64,000 nucleotides of DNA. It comes from Eulemur rufifrons (taxonomy: Eukaryota; Chordata; Mammalia; Primates; Lemuridae). The notes beneath the pieces were generated by a model, which did not search any database, was not told the DNA's origin, and was given only the letters and a program-made list of their open reading frames with translations. Below are positions 35,305-46,843 of the stretch, piece by piece. The translations under genes and the position numbers were made by a program. Where the stretch lies: assembly GCF_041146395.1 (NCBI RefSeq), contig NC_090989.1:49812501-49876500 (forward strand). The letters are read 5' to 3'. The stretch's first letter is position 1. Every line of letters starts with the position of its first letter.

Positions 35305-36365
35305 ATTTTCCAAATTCAAGTTACATTTTTTTATGTAACTTTCTATTTGTATTTTCTTGTAGTTCTCTAAACTTCTTTGAGAATATTATTCTTTATTCTT
35401 AGTCAGTCATTTTATATACCTTTATTTATTCTGCATTTCATTAGTGGAGTTTTAGTAGTTTCTTTGGGGTGCCATGTTTTCCTCATTTTTCATAATCCTT
35501 GGGTCTTTACCTTGGTGCTTGTATATGTGAGAAGACAGCCCTTCTTTGAGCTTTTGCAGATGTTCTTTCACGGTGCCAGAATTTTATTATTTAGTTTAGA
35601 CTGGGATTATGGATGGGCTAGATTGTAACAACCCCAAATAGACAGACCTTGGTGGCAGGTTCTCTTGTTTAGCTTTGACACTTCCTCTGCTCTGAGGTCA
35701 AATAGTACTGCTGGCTATGCTTCATGGAGTGATGAAACCACTGGCTGGACTGTGCCATAAGGTGGGCCTGCTGGCTGAGCTCTGCAATTATTTCTGATAA
35801 GACATGGTTGCAGGTTGTCTTCACTGGCCAAGTAGTACTGTTGTTTGGAATGTGTAGTAGGACTACACATAATGTGATGAGCTCTGAGGCTAAGTGAAGT
35901 CCTGGTGTCTCTAATCAGCCATATAGAGTAGGCAGGACTAGAGCCTGTGCTCCATAGATATGTACAGACTTAGGCTTGCCTTCTGGCCTAGGGTAGGGCA
36001 CTGGTTTGGTGAAGGCACTCTTCAGCTGACGTTGCTCCTTCTGTGGGTAATCACAGACCTGAAATTGTTTCCCAGTCTGAGTAAACCTTAATGCAAGCCC
36101 TAGCACTTTAGTTGTATTCTTTCTCCATTAAATGATCTCTCTGCAGGTAATGCTGACCTGAAGTTTCTTCACCATTTTTCAATCATAGCTTTTCTCAATT
36201 CTGCAGTCCAAAAGGATGTCTCTGTTTCACTTCTGAGTTCTGGGATGTTCATGATGGTATTTTTTTCTTGTGGATAGTTGCTAATTAAATTTATGCATGG
36301 CAAAGAGAAAAGATGGAGTGAAGCCTGGAAACTCTTGTTCCACCATTTTACTGTCATCATTTCTG

Positions 36366-38915
36366 AAATTTGGCTAAATTCTTAAAGCATTTTTTTCCTG
36401 TGAGACAAAAGAATTTTCTACAAGATATTTTTGTATATTACTTGCAGTGACATCATAATAAAATAAATGGAAATTGAGGTAATGAGTGTTAAACTATAAA
36501 CCATGTTTAGAAAAAGAAGGAAAGGATAATGTACTATTTGATGAAGATACTCTATTGTTAATAAGTGAGAATAAAAAAACTATAACAAATTTATTTCTTT
36601 GTTCTCTAGTTGCAAGAACTAGAAAGAGCAGAATAAATAAAACGGAGATAAAAGTTAGATGAGGAAAGAATAAAAACACATATAATTGTTTAGGTGAGAT
36701 TAGGACATTAAGCTCAGAAAATTTATCCTACAATGTCAGTTGAATTCATGGGTGCAATTTCAGAACACCTGTCAGTAATCCTAAAAAAATCATAATAAAA
36801 GGAAAACATGCCATAAGACTAATGATAGATAAATGCCTTCAAAATGAAGAGAAGAGTATAATTCATGAATGACAGGCAGATTCAGAGAAAAATTTAGAAT
36901 AGTTTGTACATTTGTGAAAGTTTTATTAGCATAACTTTAGAGTTGTAGTTTCAGAGGAAGAAAAAATTATGAAAGATATTCAAGATTCGATTGGATGTCA
37001 TTAAAATGAATACAGAATTGTTACCTAAAGCTAAAGAAATGCATATTCCACTGAGGAATCAATAAAGTTTGCTAAATATGAGTAGGTGTAATGATTTTCA
37101 TCTAACAATATGAGACTAAAGAATGTCAATTGGATGATGTGCAGACTTGGAGACTCTGTTGTTTATTAAAAAGCAATGTTCAGAATGTCTATCTACACTA
37201 GAAGAAGCCTCAAGGTAGATATACATTGCCCTTAGATCCCCAGTAAAAGTATACTTTCTCCAATATTGGATAAATAATGTTAATTCATTGAGATGGTCAG
37301 GTTTAACACCGACAAATTATCACACTAATAGCCTCAATTTACTTGAGATGCTAACCTTTCTCCCAGAGCTAGCAAATTACTTTTCTTAAACCTTACAATG
37401 TTTTAAAATTTATATAGAAATAAAGTAAATCACATCCTGATGACCAATACCAGTATGTTTAATATTTGTAATGACCAGAATTAATCCTATTAAGTAATAT
37501 AACATTTTAATTTGAATTAAAATAAACAATTGTTGGACTTGGATTTGCGATTGTGTTAGCTGAAGAGTATAAGGTATTTGATGAAGTTTGTACATGGCAC
37601 TGGGATGTTTAAAGAGCTGATAATATGTACTTATTTAGTTTATGAATCCTATGTAGGGGATTCATAAATAAGCTGATAATATGTGCTTATTTAGTTTATG
37701 AAGCCTATGTAAGATATTTATGTCTTTGGAGTGTTTTTCTTGTTAGGATTGTAAGTTATCCCAGTCTAGCACTTCAAGTTACTATTACAAAATTTGCTAT
37801 ATTAAAGTTTAAATGCATTACAAATGTTTGTAGATATTTGATGAACTAAGTAAATACGTGAGACTAATTCTTTAAAAAGAGAGTTTAGTTTGTTCAACAA
37901 AAGTTAATTTAATATTAATACAAAACAGTAAAGATAATTGTTCCTATTTCACTACACTTAAACATAGAATAATAAAATATGTAATTTGAAATTAAAAGTT
38001 TGTATAATAAGATTTCAAATTTGTGCACTTACTAAATTAATATTAGTTCATGACTTGGTGAACTATTTATAATTTTCCTTGCACATAAGGCCATTTTCCA
38101 TTGTTAGAAGTCCATACAGGAAGAATGCTTCAGAATTGCTTTTCCCCTAATAAACAATTTAAATATCTGAAATTTAAAAATCAGATAAAATATAAGAAAC
38201 AATCATTTTCAGACATTGGAAAACAAGTATAATCTGGCTATAATCTGAGAGAAGAGAAATAGATGAGCTGAGCTCAACAATCCCCAGTTTATTAATTACA
38301 GGCAGTTTTTGAGTGAAATCCTGGTGGTATCACTGATTTGACCATATAGAAGTTAGCATTTGGAAATGTCAAGACAGCTAGAATTTAGGGTGTAGAATAC
38401 AGAAGAAAGAACTACATGTAGAAAGAATGCTGAACAGTTTACGGATACCCTTGAGTCATTGGTGGAATAATGATACATGCATGTGTTAGAGATGACTTCC
38501 ATAGGCCAAAGAAAGACCCAATAGGAAGTGACAGGTTGGCCACTGTTCAGCACTCACAACAAACTGGGAATAGTTTCCGTTCCTACTGGACACAGTAGAA
38601 AGACCTTGTAATACAAAGAACATTGCATAGAGTCTTCTATCTAGTGTCTTCTATCTAGCGTAACACCTTAGTAGTTGGGATTAAATTAGTCCTATAGAGA
38701 AAATCTATGCTGGATCTGTTCAAACAAAACTTAATGCTGGCTTTGAATACATCAGATTGACCCACAGACTACATATCTATGCACAAGAACAAAATCCAAC
38801 ACTGTTTAAAGGAATTCAATAAAATCCAGAAAAGAACATCACAAAATTTACAATAGTCTAACATTAAATAAAACATTATCAGGCATGTAGACACTCCAGA
38901 TTGCCTTTGGACTTG
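36366..38915. other. Unassigned AT-rich DNA with tandem duplications
   Basis: I see no gene. Two small duplications are present: a 56-bp period at 37615-37711 (separate entry) and a GTCTTCTATCTAG doublet at about 38632-38659. Confidence 0.4.
37615..37711. repeat. 56-bp tandem duplication
   Basis: AGCTGATAATATGT(A/G)CTTAT, then TTAGTTTATGAA(T/G)CCTATGTA, occurs at 37615 and again at 37671. Only a few substitutions separate the units. Confidence 0.85.
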
Positions 38916-38917
38916 AG

Positions 38918-38933
38918 GTTGCATTAATGCAAC
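38918..38933. promoter_or_regulatory. 16-bp perfect palindrome, POU-like
   Basis: GTTGCATTAATGCAAC is fully self-complementary and contains two inverted TTGCAT/ATGCAA half sites around a TAAT core. This could be a paired octamer-half-site (POU) or homeodomain motif. It is followed by AACATTAATT and a GA-rich repeat. Function is unsupported. Confidence 0.25.
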
Positions 38934-38945
38934 ATTAATTCTTCT

Positions 38946-38991
38946 CTGAGAGAGAGAGACAGAAAGAGAGAGAAAGAGAGACAGAGGGAAA
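38946..38991 (+). repeat. Imperfect GA microsatellite
   Basis: GAGAGAGAGAGACAGAAAGA continues with GAGA and GACAGAGGG variants. It leads into GATTGATTGATTTTAAGGAA. Confidence 0.8.
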
Positions 38992-39105
38992 GATTGATTG
39001 ATTTTAAGGAATTAATGCTTGTATGATGGTGGGTTGGCAAGTCCAGAATCTGCAGGGAAGTTCAGCAAACTGGAGACCCAGAGAATAATTAATTTTGCAC
39101 TAATG
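38985..39105 (+). repeat. Old interspersed repeat, LTR-like, family unknown
   Basis: GATTGATTTTAAGGAATTAA, GTTGGCAAGTCCAGAATCTG, CAGGGAAGTTCAGC and AAACTGGAGACCCAGAGAA resemble a common primate interspersed repeat that I associate with ERVL-MaLR-type sequences. I cannot name it with confidence. Confidence 0.4.
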
Positions 39106-39164
39106 GAAGCATATTATTCTACGTACTCTCTAGAATCTTAAGATTTAATTTAATAAAAAATACA

Positions 39165-39372
39165 CGTTAATGCATGAAATTCTCACAACATTATAAGGCG
39201 GGTACTCTTATCTACCTTCACTTGAGAGATGAAGAAACCAAAGTCTTTAGCACTGAGATATTAAGTAACTTCCTCAAGGTCACACAGCTTGTACGTAGCG
39301 GAACCCTGGTTCAAGAACTGGCCTTCTTGACTCCAGAATCTGTGTCCTTAACTATGCATTATAATGTTTTAG
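39165..39372 (-). repeat. MIR SINE, antisense
   Basis: Antisense MIR landmarks: TTCTCACAACATTATAAGGC, GAGAGATGAAGAAACCAAAG, AAGTAACTTCCTCAAGGTCA, CACAGCTTGTACGTAGCGG, CTTGACTCCAGAATCTGTGT, TCCTTAACTATGCA. It is close to full length. The 74-codon frame across it is accidental. Confidence 0.8.
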
Positions 39373-42300
39373 TGATTTTTTTTCCATTAAAAATATAGCT
39401 TTGCAACATTGTTTATAAAGACTATATGGTTTCAAACTTAATTTTTAAATAAATTATTCATTTCACAAATTATTGAATCAATACTTAGCATTGTTGTCAG
39501 CAGCCCTATGGTAGAGTGATGAAAATGAGATACCAGCTGAGAAGCTTATCAAGTTAGCTTTTTAAGTTGGTTAGCATTGTTCTAGCTTAATTAAATCTGA
39601 TTTAGTTAAATCTAACTTATTTAATCTAACTTCTAACTTAGTTAAATGGATCATCGATAGACGCTCTTTTCACATGCTGCTAAAAGTAACTAAGTTAGAC
39701 AAGGTTTGTACAATGGTAACAAAATCTTCCTTATGTCTCTCAAGGTATACACTTAGTATAGTGTTTCAGAGAGTGCCCATATGTTTGGTTGCTATTTTCT
39801 TCTAATTGTTGATATTGTGATTATCATAGCCACCTTTTCCACCAAATATGAAAAAGCTATTTTCAATTAATCCTCCTGGCTGAATGTCATCTCCTTTCAG
39901 ATAAGGGCTTCAAACCCAAATCTTAGACGTACACTGAGAATCTATAGATTAAAGCTATCTTGGATATCAGGATTTTTCTCTACTTGGAGGCTTTAAGGAT
40001 ATAATCAATGCTATTCATGGCTATTTTGAAATATTCTGTAAAAACCTTTCAAAAATTAGCTCCAAAGTTACTCCTCTCATCTCTAACAATATCTACTTTA
40101 ATGGTTATCTTTGCTCAAATAAGAATAAATTGAAGTTTAATTTTTTTCCTCTGCAGAAATAATGAGAACAAGTCAAAATTTGTCTTAAAATTCACTTATG
40201 GTGAAGAAAATAAATTTTTTTGCAAAATATCATGGGTGTAATAGTGCAAATACTAAGGCTGAGATAGTTCTCACAAAGCCAAATGATTCCCTAGCCTGTC
40301 CTCTCCCAGGCGGAGATGAGGAGGAGCTGAGGAGACAAAGCATATTGCCAATTATTGCTTTCTATATTTCATTTAATTTCTTACTACTAGATTTAATAAA
40401 TAAATTTAAGTTATACCTCAAATTGAAATTTTAAAAACAGTAATTCTTTGTAAGTTGAAAATTAAATGTGTTACACTTTCTGTGCATTCTCCAACTTTAT
40501 TTCCCCTGAACATACGTTACTTTTCTAATTAGAAATCTGCACCACCTCACAAATATTTAAAAGTATTTTTGGAAGTGGTATGTCCCAAGATAATAAATAG
40601 TTTTTATAAAATGTATTTTGGTGAGTAAACAGCTATGGACTCTCTAATAAGCACAAACATATTTTTATTTTAATCTTAAATTTAGTACATATACTCCACA
40701 GCATAGCTCAAAGCTAGATAAAAATGATATTTTTTTAATTTAAAAAAATATTCAGCTAATGGAGTCTATTACTATCGAAGATATACTACTGTTCCTTCTA
40801 CTTCTACTATATCTGTGTATAAACTGACCTGTTTATGCCAGATTAATATTGTGTGAGAAAAAATAATGTATAAAAAATTTCTTACAGGTTAAGAAAACTT
40901 TTTATCCAGTTCTCATATGTGTTCTTAAACTTTCTGAATGCTATATATTTCTGTGAACAGATAAAATAGATATTAATTTTATACTCTCCCTTTCAAAAGA
41001 CTTTATCTCTAAACAGGGAATATAAGTCTTTCAAAGAAATGATATTTTACCAAAAAGCTTGATCTTTCATGACACGCCATCTAACTCTCACAGTGGGTGT
41101 AATTTACCAAATTGGTCTGAAGGCATTTCAGGAAAGTACAGGAGCCATGGTCTGCATTACTGATGGATTTATCCAAGTACTTGATAGTCCATTAGGAGAA
41201 TGATTCATCTGTAAACAAGCAGACCAATATCCACACAGCCCTTGAAACACACAACCAATTTGAGAAACAACCAGACAACTCTTACCGACTTAAAGTCTGC
41301 CTATGACCACATAAGTAATGCCTCAGGTTCCCACTTCTAACAAGATTATATTTGCTACTTTTAAAATTGCTATGTTCTCTTGAAGAGATGAATGTCACTT
41401 AGCTTGTTATTAGAAGGCAAATAAGGAATATCCAATTTAGGGAAAAGGGTCATAGAGGGAGGGAGAAGAGAAGAGCTTAGATACAAACAGGAATATTTAA
41501 ACTAATGAGTCAGAACTGGCTGCAATATCTTAGGTGATATTATTATATATCTTAATTTGCAGTACTCTGAAAATATACATCTTTTTCCTACTCCCCTGTA
41601 CTCTATTTTCCCAGGTGTTTTCACATACAGTCTCAAAATTTCACTTCTATAATATCCCATCATCACACTACATGATCATGTAGTCCTATAAATACACTTA
41701 GAGGTATTTGCAACTGAATTTGTGTTGCATGCGAAAATATTTATTAAACCTCAATGGTGAATAAATCCTGAAAAAATAATGTAAGTACCCTCAAATTTCA
41801 TTATTAGTTTAATTGTGATTTTTAAAAGAATTTATAATTATTCACTTTTAAAGATCTAATTATCCCTCTTTGCTTGCAAATTAATAATCTGTAGTTCTAT
41901 ATCTTATAAATTTCTCAGTACAGGTTTATATGGACTCACTTCCCACAATTCATCCTCAAGTAATTACAAATGGTTCGATGACCTACTGCTGGATGAACAC
42001 TAAGCCACTGTGTCGCCCACCTCCAGTAGGCAGGTTATTTGAATGGTACCCCTTGGAGTTGTGCAAGGCATAGACCTTTACATGGACTGCAATGGGAATA
42101 TGCCTTCTGGAATTATACCCTGTAGTAGTATGGCTAGTGCCATCATGCCATTTTTTATCTGCTCCTACACTTCTACGATATGTTCTGCAACCCAGGTTAC
42201 CTAATGAGGTAAAACCCCTTTTTTTATTTCAATGCCCAATTTAAAGATTGACACTGCTGTGAAACCCACCTAATGAGGTTGTTATGTCCTTTTTGGTGCT

Positions 42301-42654
42301 TCCATTGCCATTTGCTCTTACAGAAGGTCAGCATTTCTTCTTTTGCCTTGTCTGTATTTGTGTGTGTGCACGTGCTTTAGCCTTTCTTGCTTGAGAATGA
42401 GATATTGAAGGACAAGGATCATGACTTGTTCCTGTTTGAATAGATATGTCATAGTTCTGGTACATGGTGGCACTAGAAAATGTTTGCTGAATTAATTTTG
42501 ATAAGCTGAGAATTCTTATATGATACTTGAAAGTACTTAAAAAAAAAACCCATTAGCCTTTAGAGTTAAAAAGAAATACCTCAAAACATCTACCTAAAAT
42601 TTCATTATTAGATAACATTCTGACTTTAGAAAACAGCAAATTCTGTTTCATATG
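39373..42654. other. Unassigned stretch
   Basis: No gene is recognised. A weak L2-like 3' end occurs at about 42400-42500 (GGACAAGGATCATGACTTGT, GTACATGGTGGCACTAG). The 41920-42330 part is less AT-rich and may be an unassigned repeat. Confidence 0.35.
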
Positions 42655-42655
42655 C

Positions 42656-42681
42656 TTTATTTGTTTATTTATTTATTTATT
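42656..42681. repeat. TTTA microsatellite
   Basis: TTTATTTGTTTATTTATTTA and one further unit are present. Confidence 0.85.
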
Positions 42682-43185
42682 CTGGAGGTCCTTCACATGT
42701 TTTATTGAAATCACTCTTTTCACAATGTCAGATACAGAATTACCAGACTCATAAACAAGTTCCCTGGAGCAATGCCTTTCTATCTCCCTGCTTGGTTACT
42801 CCTCCAGTGATCACAGCAATGCAAAACTAAACCCACAACATTTACATAATTCTCTTTTGTAGTAATCCTCCAAAAGACTAGGCCTGCCCCTTATAGTACA
42901 AATTGAAACCTGCATGTCAGAAATTGAGAGCATTATCTTGAAGACAAAAAAAAAAAAAAGAAGTCATCTATTATATGCACACATTGGCTCCTGTTTTATA
43001 CAATTCTCTATGGTCAACTGTAAGACACATGGCTCTGTTTCTTACTGTACACAAGAATTTTGCCATGGTAAGAGGAAAGCAGATGGATCAGGCAACTGGG
43101 AATTTTTTAAATAAATCATATACCAAAGAAGACTTAGAATGGCTCTAAGAAGAAATACAACAATACAAATAGCTAATTGATCTTT

Positions 43186-44293
43186 TTTTTTTTTCTTACT
43201 GTAAGATTTGTTTTTTTTTTTTTTTTTTTCAATTTAGTTTTACAGAATCAAAGAGTCTAACAGTATATCTTGTTAGATACAGTATGTCCTCATAATGTAT
43301 ACATTATTTCTTGTACAATGATATGAAATAATATGGGAAATATTCATGATAAATTATTAAGTGAACAGTGCAAGTTAAAAACAATAGTTTCATATTTTTT
43401 TCCCCACCCCCCCCTTTCCTGAGTCAGCACCTTCAAGTGTTACCATCCCCAAACGGTGTGCAATGCACTCATTGTGTAGGCATACCCCCATCCCCTCCCC
43501 CACCCCCCACCTCAGTCTGATGTCCAATTGGTGTCATTCCCAGATTTGTATTTAGGTGATGATCAGGGAAACCAATTTTCTGGTGAGTACATGTGATGCT
43601 TGTTTTTCCATTCTTGGGATACTTCACTTAATATAATGGGTTCCAACTCTCTCCAGGAGAACCATAGAGATGTCGTATCTTCATCATTCCTTATAGCTGA
43701 GTAATATTCCATGGTATACATATACCACAGTTTACTAATCCAATCATGTATTGATGGGCATTTGGGTTGTTTCCACATCTTTGCTATTGTGAATTGTGCT
43801 GCTATAAACATTTGGGTACACGTGCCTTTGTTACAGAATGACCTTTTTTCCTTTGGGTATATGCCCAGTAATGGGATTGCTGGGTCAAATGGCAGGTCTA
43901 CTTGAATCTGTTTAAGATACCTCCATAATGCTTTCCACAGTCCAGAGAATAAACAGATCACCTACAGAATGGGAAAAAATTTTTGCATACTACACATCAG
44001 ATAAAGGACTGATAACAAGAATCTATTTAGAACTCAGGAAAATCAGCAAGAAAAAATCAAGCAACCCTATCAAAAAGTGGGCAAAGGACATGAATAGAAA
44101 TTTTTCAAAAGAAGATATAAAAATGGCTAACAAACATATGAAAAAGTGTTCAACATCTCTAATCATCAGGGAAATGCAAATCAAAACCACAATGAGATAT
44201 CACTTAACCCCAGTGAGAATGGCCTTTATCAAAAAAACCCAAAACAACACATGTTGGCGTGGGTGTGGACTGCTGGTGGGACTGCAAACTAGT
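43186..44293 (-). mobile_element. Lemur-type L1 with 5' inversion and extra 3' sequence
   Basis: An exact 14-bp TSD, GCTAATTGATCTTT, lies at 43172-43185 and 44294-44307. From the left: oligo-T (to 43194), 16 non-L1 bases, T19 (43211-43229), 165 non-L1 bases (43230-43394), T7, then antisense L1 3' UTR from a C-rich tract and ORF2 C-terminus to 43940. From 43941 ORF2 sequence runs in the opposite (sense) direction to 44293, with landmarks AAGTGGGCAAAGGACATGAA and GGACTGCAAACTAGTG. The layout fits twin priming plus 3' sequence acquisition. The final 3' UTR segment normally ending ATTTCAGC...TATTATGGGG is missing. Confidence 0.85.
43563..43940 (-). pseudogene. Lemur L1 ORF2 C-terminus, intact frame
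   Basis: An uninterrupted ORF2p C-terminal frame includes [55 protein letters not shown] and WRELEPIILSEVSQEWKNK. It ends in a stop at 43563. Residues upstream of 43940 come from across the inversion junction and are not L1 protein. The absence of frame damage over about 120 codons points to a fairly recent insertion. Confidence 0.85.
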
Positions 44294-44302
44294 GCTAATT
44301 GA
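43941..44302 (+). pseudogene. Inverted L1 ORF2 segment, open frame
   Basis: The open frame 43928-44302 reads [59 protein letters not shown] and [17 protein letters not shown] sequence, an ORF2 segment just upstream of the C-terminus seen in the antisense half. A short deletion (about 20 bases relative to related L1s) lies near GGTGTGG/ACTGCTGG. It is the inverted 5' part of the same insertion, not a gene. Confidence 0.8.
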
Positions 44303-44439
44303 TCTTTGATTATCAGACATCAAGGAAGATCTTAAAAGGCCATATGAATCCCCTTTGGGCAGCCAGTACCACAAAGCCGATACACGGGGAAGTATACACA
44401 AGGAAGAGAAAGCCAGTTCTGAGACAGTGGTAGACAGGT

Positions 44440-44592
44440 TTGATTTAATAGACACTTAGGAAGAACCTATAATATGGTAGTGCCTATTAGAGAACTGGGG
44501 TTAAAACTGAAGCAAACACACTAAACTTCTCTCATCGAGCTTATAGTTTAGTGGGAAGAGAAATTAACTCTGAAGAAATAGGTTGGAGCTTG
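44440..44592 (-). repeat. L2 3' end, antisense, weak
   Basis: TAGTGCCTATTAGAGAACTG then CTCATCGAGCTTATAGTTTA and GTGGGAAGAGAAATTAAC match the antisense L2 terminus. Confidence 0.5.
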
Positions 44593-45584
44593 ATTGTAAG
44601 ATGGAATTTACATTGCAGGTAATTTTGTTCCTCCTAAGTCAACCACTATCTCATCTTTTTAATAGAAGTTGGTGTTGACCTCATTCTAAGAAGCTGACAA
44701 CTAGCAATAGTTAAGGTGCCCATGCTGCCTGGCACAACAGCTACAGCTGGCTATGCAGTTCCAGCTGCAGCCTTAGTTTATGCCTCACCAGGTGACAGCA
44801 TGTGATGGAGATGCCAATAGACCCCAGTAGATTGTGTACACTCTGAGAGCCAATTCCAACAGTCAGAAGCTGATCTGGCAGAAGATCCTTCCCTAAAGAC
44901 ACCTTCTAACATCTGAACATGCAGTTTTCTAGATGCCTGCACCTTTTTACACTATAAACATAAGTTTTCTGTCAAACACTGGTGTTTAATAATCAGCATC
45001 CTTCCCCAGCCAACACTTTCTTGTATAGCAGAACATGCCAATGAGTCTCCCAACACTGATTGCCAGCCAAACCATTTCCAAAGTAGGTAGGGATATTAAC
45101 CCCTAGAATTTGTTCATTTTCTCTTATGCTAGAAGGAATGTGTTACCTTGGCTTCACATTTAAAGACAATCATTAATATGGAAAAAACACTTTTGTTATA
45201 ATTTCCATTGTTTAAAACACTCTTTAAACCAACTTCCATATCAATGATCATAGTGAAATTCCTTTAGGGTCTGATTCTGCATATGCAAGACCAAAGTGAT
45301 GAAAATGTTTGTTTTTCAAGATAGTGTGGGTTAAATTGATTCTGAGAGTATTGAAAGATTCATTCATATAAGACATGGCAAACAAAATTGATGATAAAGC
45401 TCCAAAGACCTGGATGATGTTCTGGAAGTTTGCATAACTGCTAAAACTTGCTATAGCTCAGAATTTCTTGCTACCTACTTTTAGAACATAGGATTAGAAA
45501 CACAGTTATCTTGATCTGCCTGGAAATGTTTCTCCTTCTCATTGCATGTTAATCTCTTAGAGTAACACTTTCTGTTAGAAATAT
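44593..45584. other. Unassigned DNA
   Basis: 44690-45000 is less AT-rich, with pyrimidine/purine blocks that could be an old LTR. No family is recognised and no gene is seen. Confidence 0.35.
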
Positions 45585-45587
45585 ATT

Positions 45588-46172
45588 GCGAGCCACAAAC
45601 AAATTTTAAATCTTTTAGTAGCCATAATAAAAAAGTAAGAAAAAATAAGTGAAATTAATGTAAAAATGTATTTTATTTAGCACAATTTATCCAAAATGTT
45701 ATCATTTCAATGTGTTTATTATAAAAAGTATCACTAATGAGATATTTTACCTTTTTTGGTTTTTGGTACCATGTTTTCAAATTCTGGTGTCAATTTTATA
45801 CTCACAGTACATTTAACACATTGATTGCCATGGTAGTTGTATTTACCTCACTCTAGTTTTGACTCCGGGGCTGTGTGAAGCATATATAAAATTGTACTTG
45901 TTGATGGTCTTATTGTTACATTTAACATTGACAATTCAATTCTAAAAACATGGATTAAATGAAGATAAGTCAATAAATTTCATTTTTCTGTTTATTTAAA
46001 TTACACCAGGACTTTTTATTCTATTTTTGTAATAAAATATTGTGGCCCTAAGGAAAAGTTTCTGGTTTTTTTTGTGCTTGTGGCAGTCAATGTGTTAAAT
46101 TCAGACTCGCCACATTTTAAGGGCTCAATAGCCCCTTGTGACTAATGGTTACAATACTGAACAACAAAATCT
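45588..46172. mobile_element. hAT-type DNA transposon split by a piggyBac-like element
   Basis: The left part (about 45588-45812) has GAGCCACAAACAAATTTTAA, TTTTAGTAGCCATAATAAAA, GTGAAATTAATGTAAAAATG and TTCACAGT-type ends (TTATACTCACAGTACATTTA). The right part (46099-46172) has CAGACTCGCCACATTTTAAG, GGCTCAATAGCCCCTTGTGA and CTAATGGTTACAATACTGAA. I know these as two halves of one mammalian non-autonomous hAT element, though not the exact name. The interruption is precise. Confidence 0.6.
45817..46094. mobile_element. piggyBac-like non-autonomous element (MITE)
   Basis: This 278-bp insertion is flanked by TTAA on both sides (45813-45816 and 46095-46098). The ends are inverted: CACATTGATTGCCA on the left and TGGCAGTCAATGTG on the right, 13 of 14 matching after reverse complement. 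TTAA duplication is the hallmark of the piggyBac superfamily. Removing the insert and one TTAA restores a continuous hAT sequence. The interior has no ORF, so transposase would have come from elsewhere. Recently active piggyBac and derivative MITEs are known from mouse lemur. Identity with a named family is not verified. Confidence 0.75.
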
Positions 46173-46829
46173 TACGGGGTTGAGACAATATCTGTGTCAC
46201 TGATAGGCACTATGCACAGGACAAGTTTTGTGTCACATCAGGGCCTAAAAATAGCATATTATAATTATGAAAGACATTTATAAACTAATGTGTAATTTAG
46301 ATGTGTGTCATATGGGAATTTATCACATCATCACACAGCTTATCAAAGTGTTGATTCACATTCCAACAGTAAGCAATTGACTCATGCTTATTGGCTGAGG
46401 AAGCCTGATATTCATCAACACTAGAGTTGTTTAGAAAAAGGACATTTTAAAACACCAACATTCTCAGTTTCTTTTTCCCTTTTATGTAACTTATAAAACA
46501 CCTGAGGCAACAAAAACCAGAGTTTTAGAACCCCAATCCTCATTAGGAAGTAAAAATGAAGTAAGCTAACAAAGGTATAATCAATATTTTCGTAATTATA
46601 GTTGCTTAAGGCAGGCGTGTCAAATTTTGGGACCCTGCCTCTAAAATTCAGGATTTGCCTTTTCTAAAAACTGTTCTCTAGAATAATTCCTTTTGTCTTC
46701 TCTTTCACGTGATCCAAATGCCCTCAGCTTCATCACCTTGTGACAACAAATGTTTAGTCACAAGTGTATTTCCCAGCTTTGATTCACATTTGCTCATGCT
46801 AGAGTTTTGGTTCCTACATATTGTCCTTT
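46173..46829. other. Unassigned DNA
   Basis: No gene or named repeat is recognised. Confidence 0.35.
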
Positions 46830-46843
46830 AAGATTTTTTCATG

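Larger units (their letters stand above)
29200..36365 (-). mobile_element. Nearly full-length old L1 (L1MA/L1MB-like), antisense, dead
   Basis: From the left: 3' UTR (ATTGACAAGGCATAATTGAC, GTACAATGTGATGTTTTGAT), ORF2 C-terminus (29648-29851), reverse transcriptase (around 31165-31563), endonuclease (around 32746-33560), ORF1 (about 33900-35400) and a 5' UTR-like region ending near CTTGTTCCACCATTTTACTG. The copy is about 6.5 kb without the 600-bp lemur L1 inserted at 34578-35177. Frames are broken throughout and the RT catalytic motif is mutated. It is older than the lemur L1s. Confidence 0.85.
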
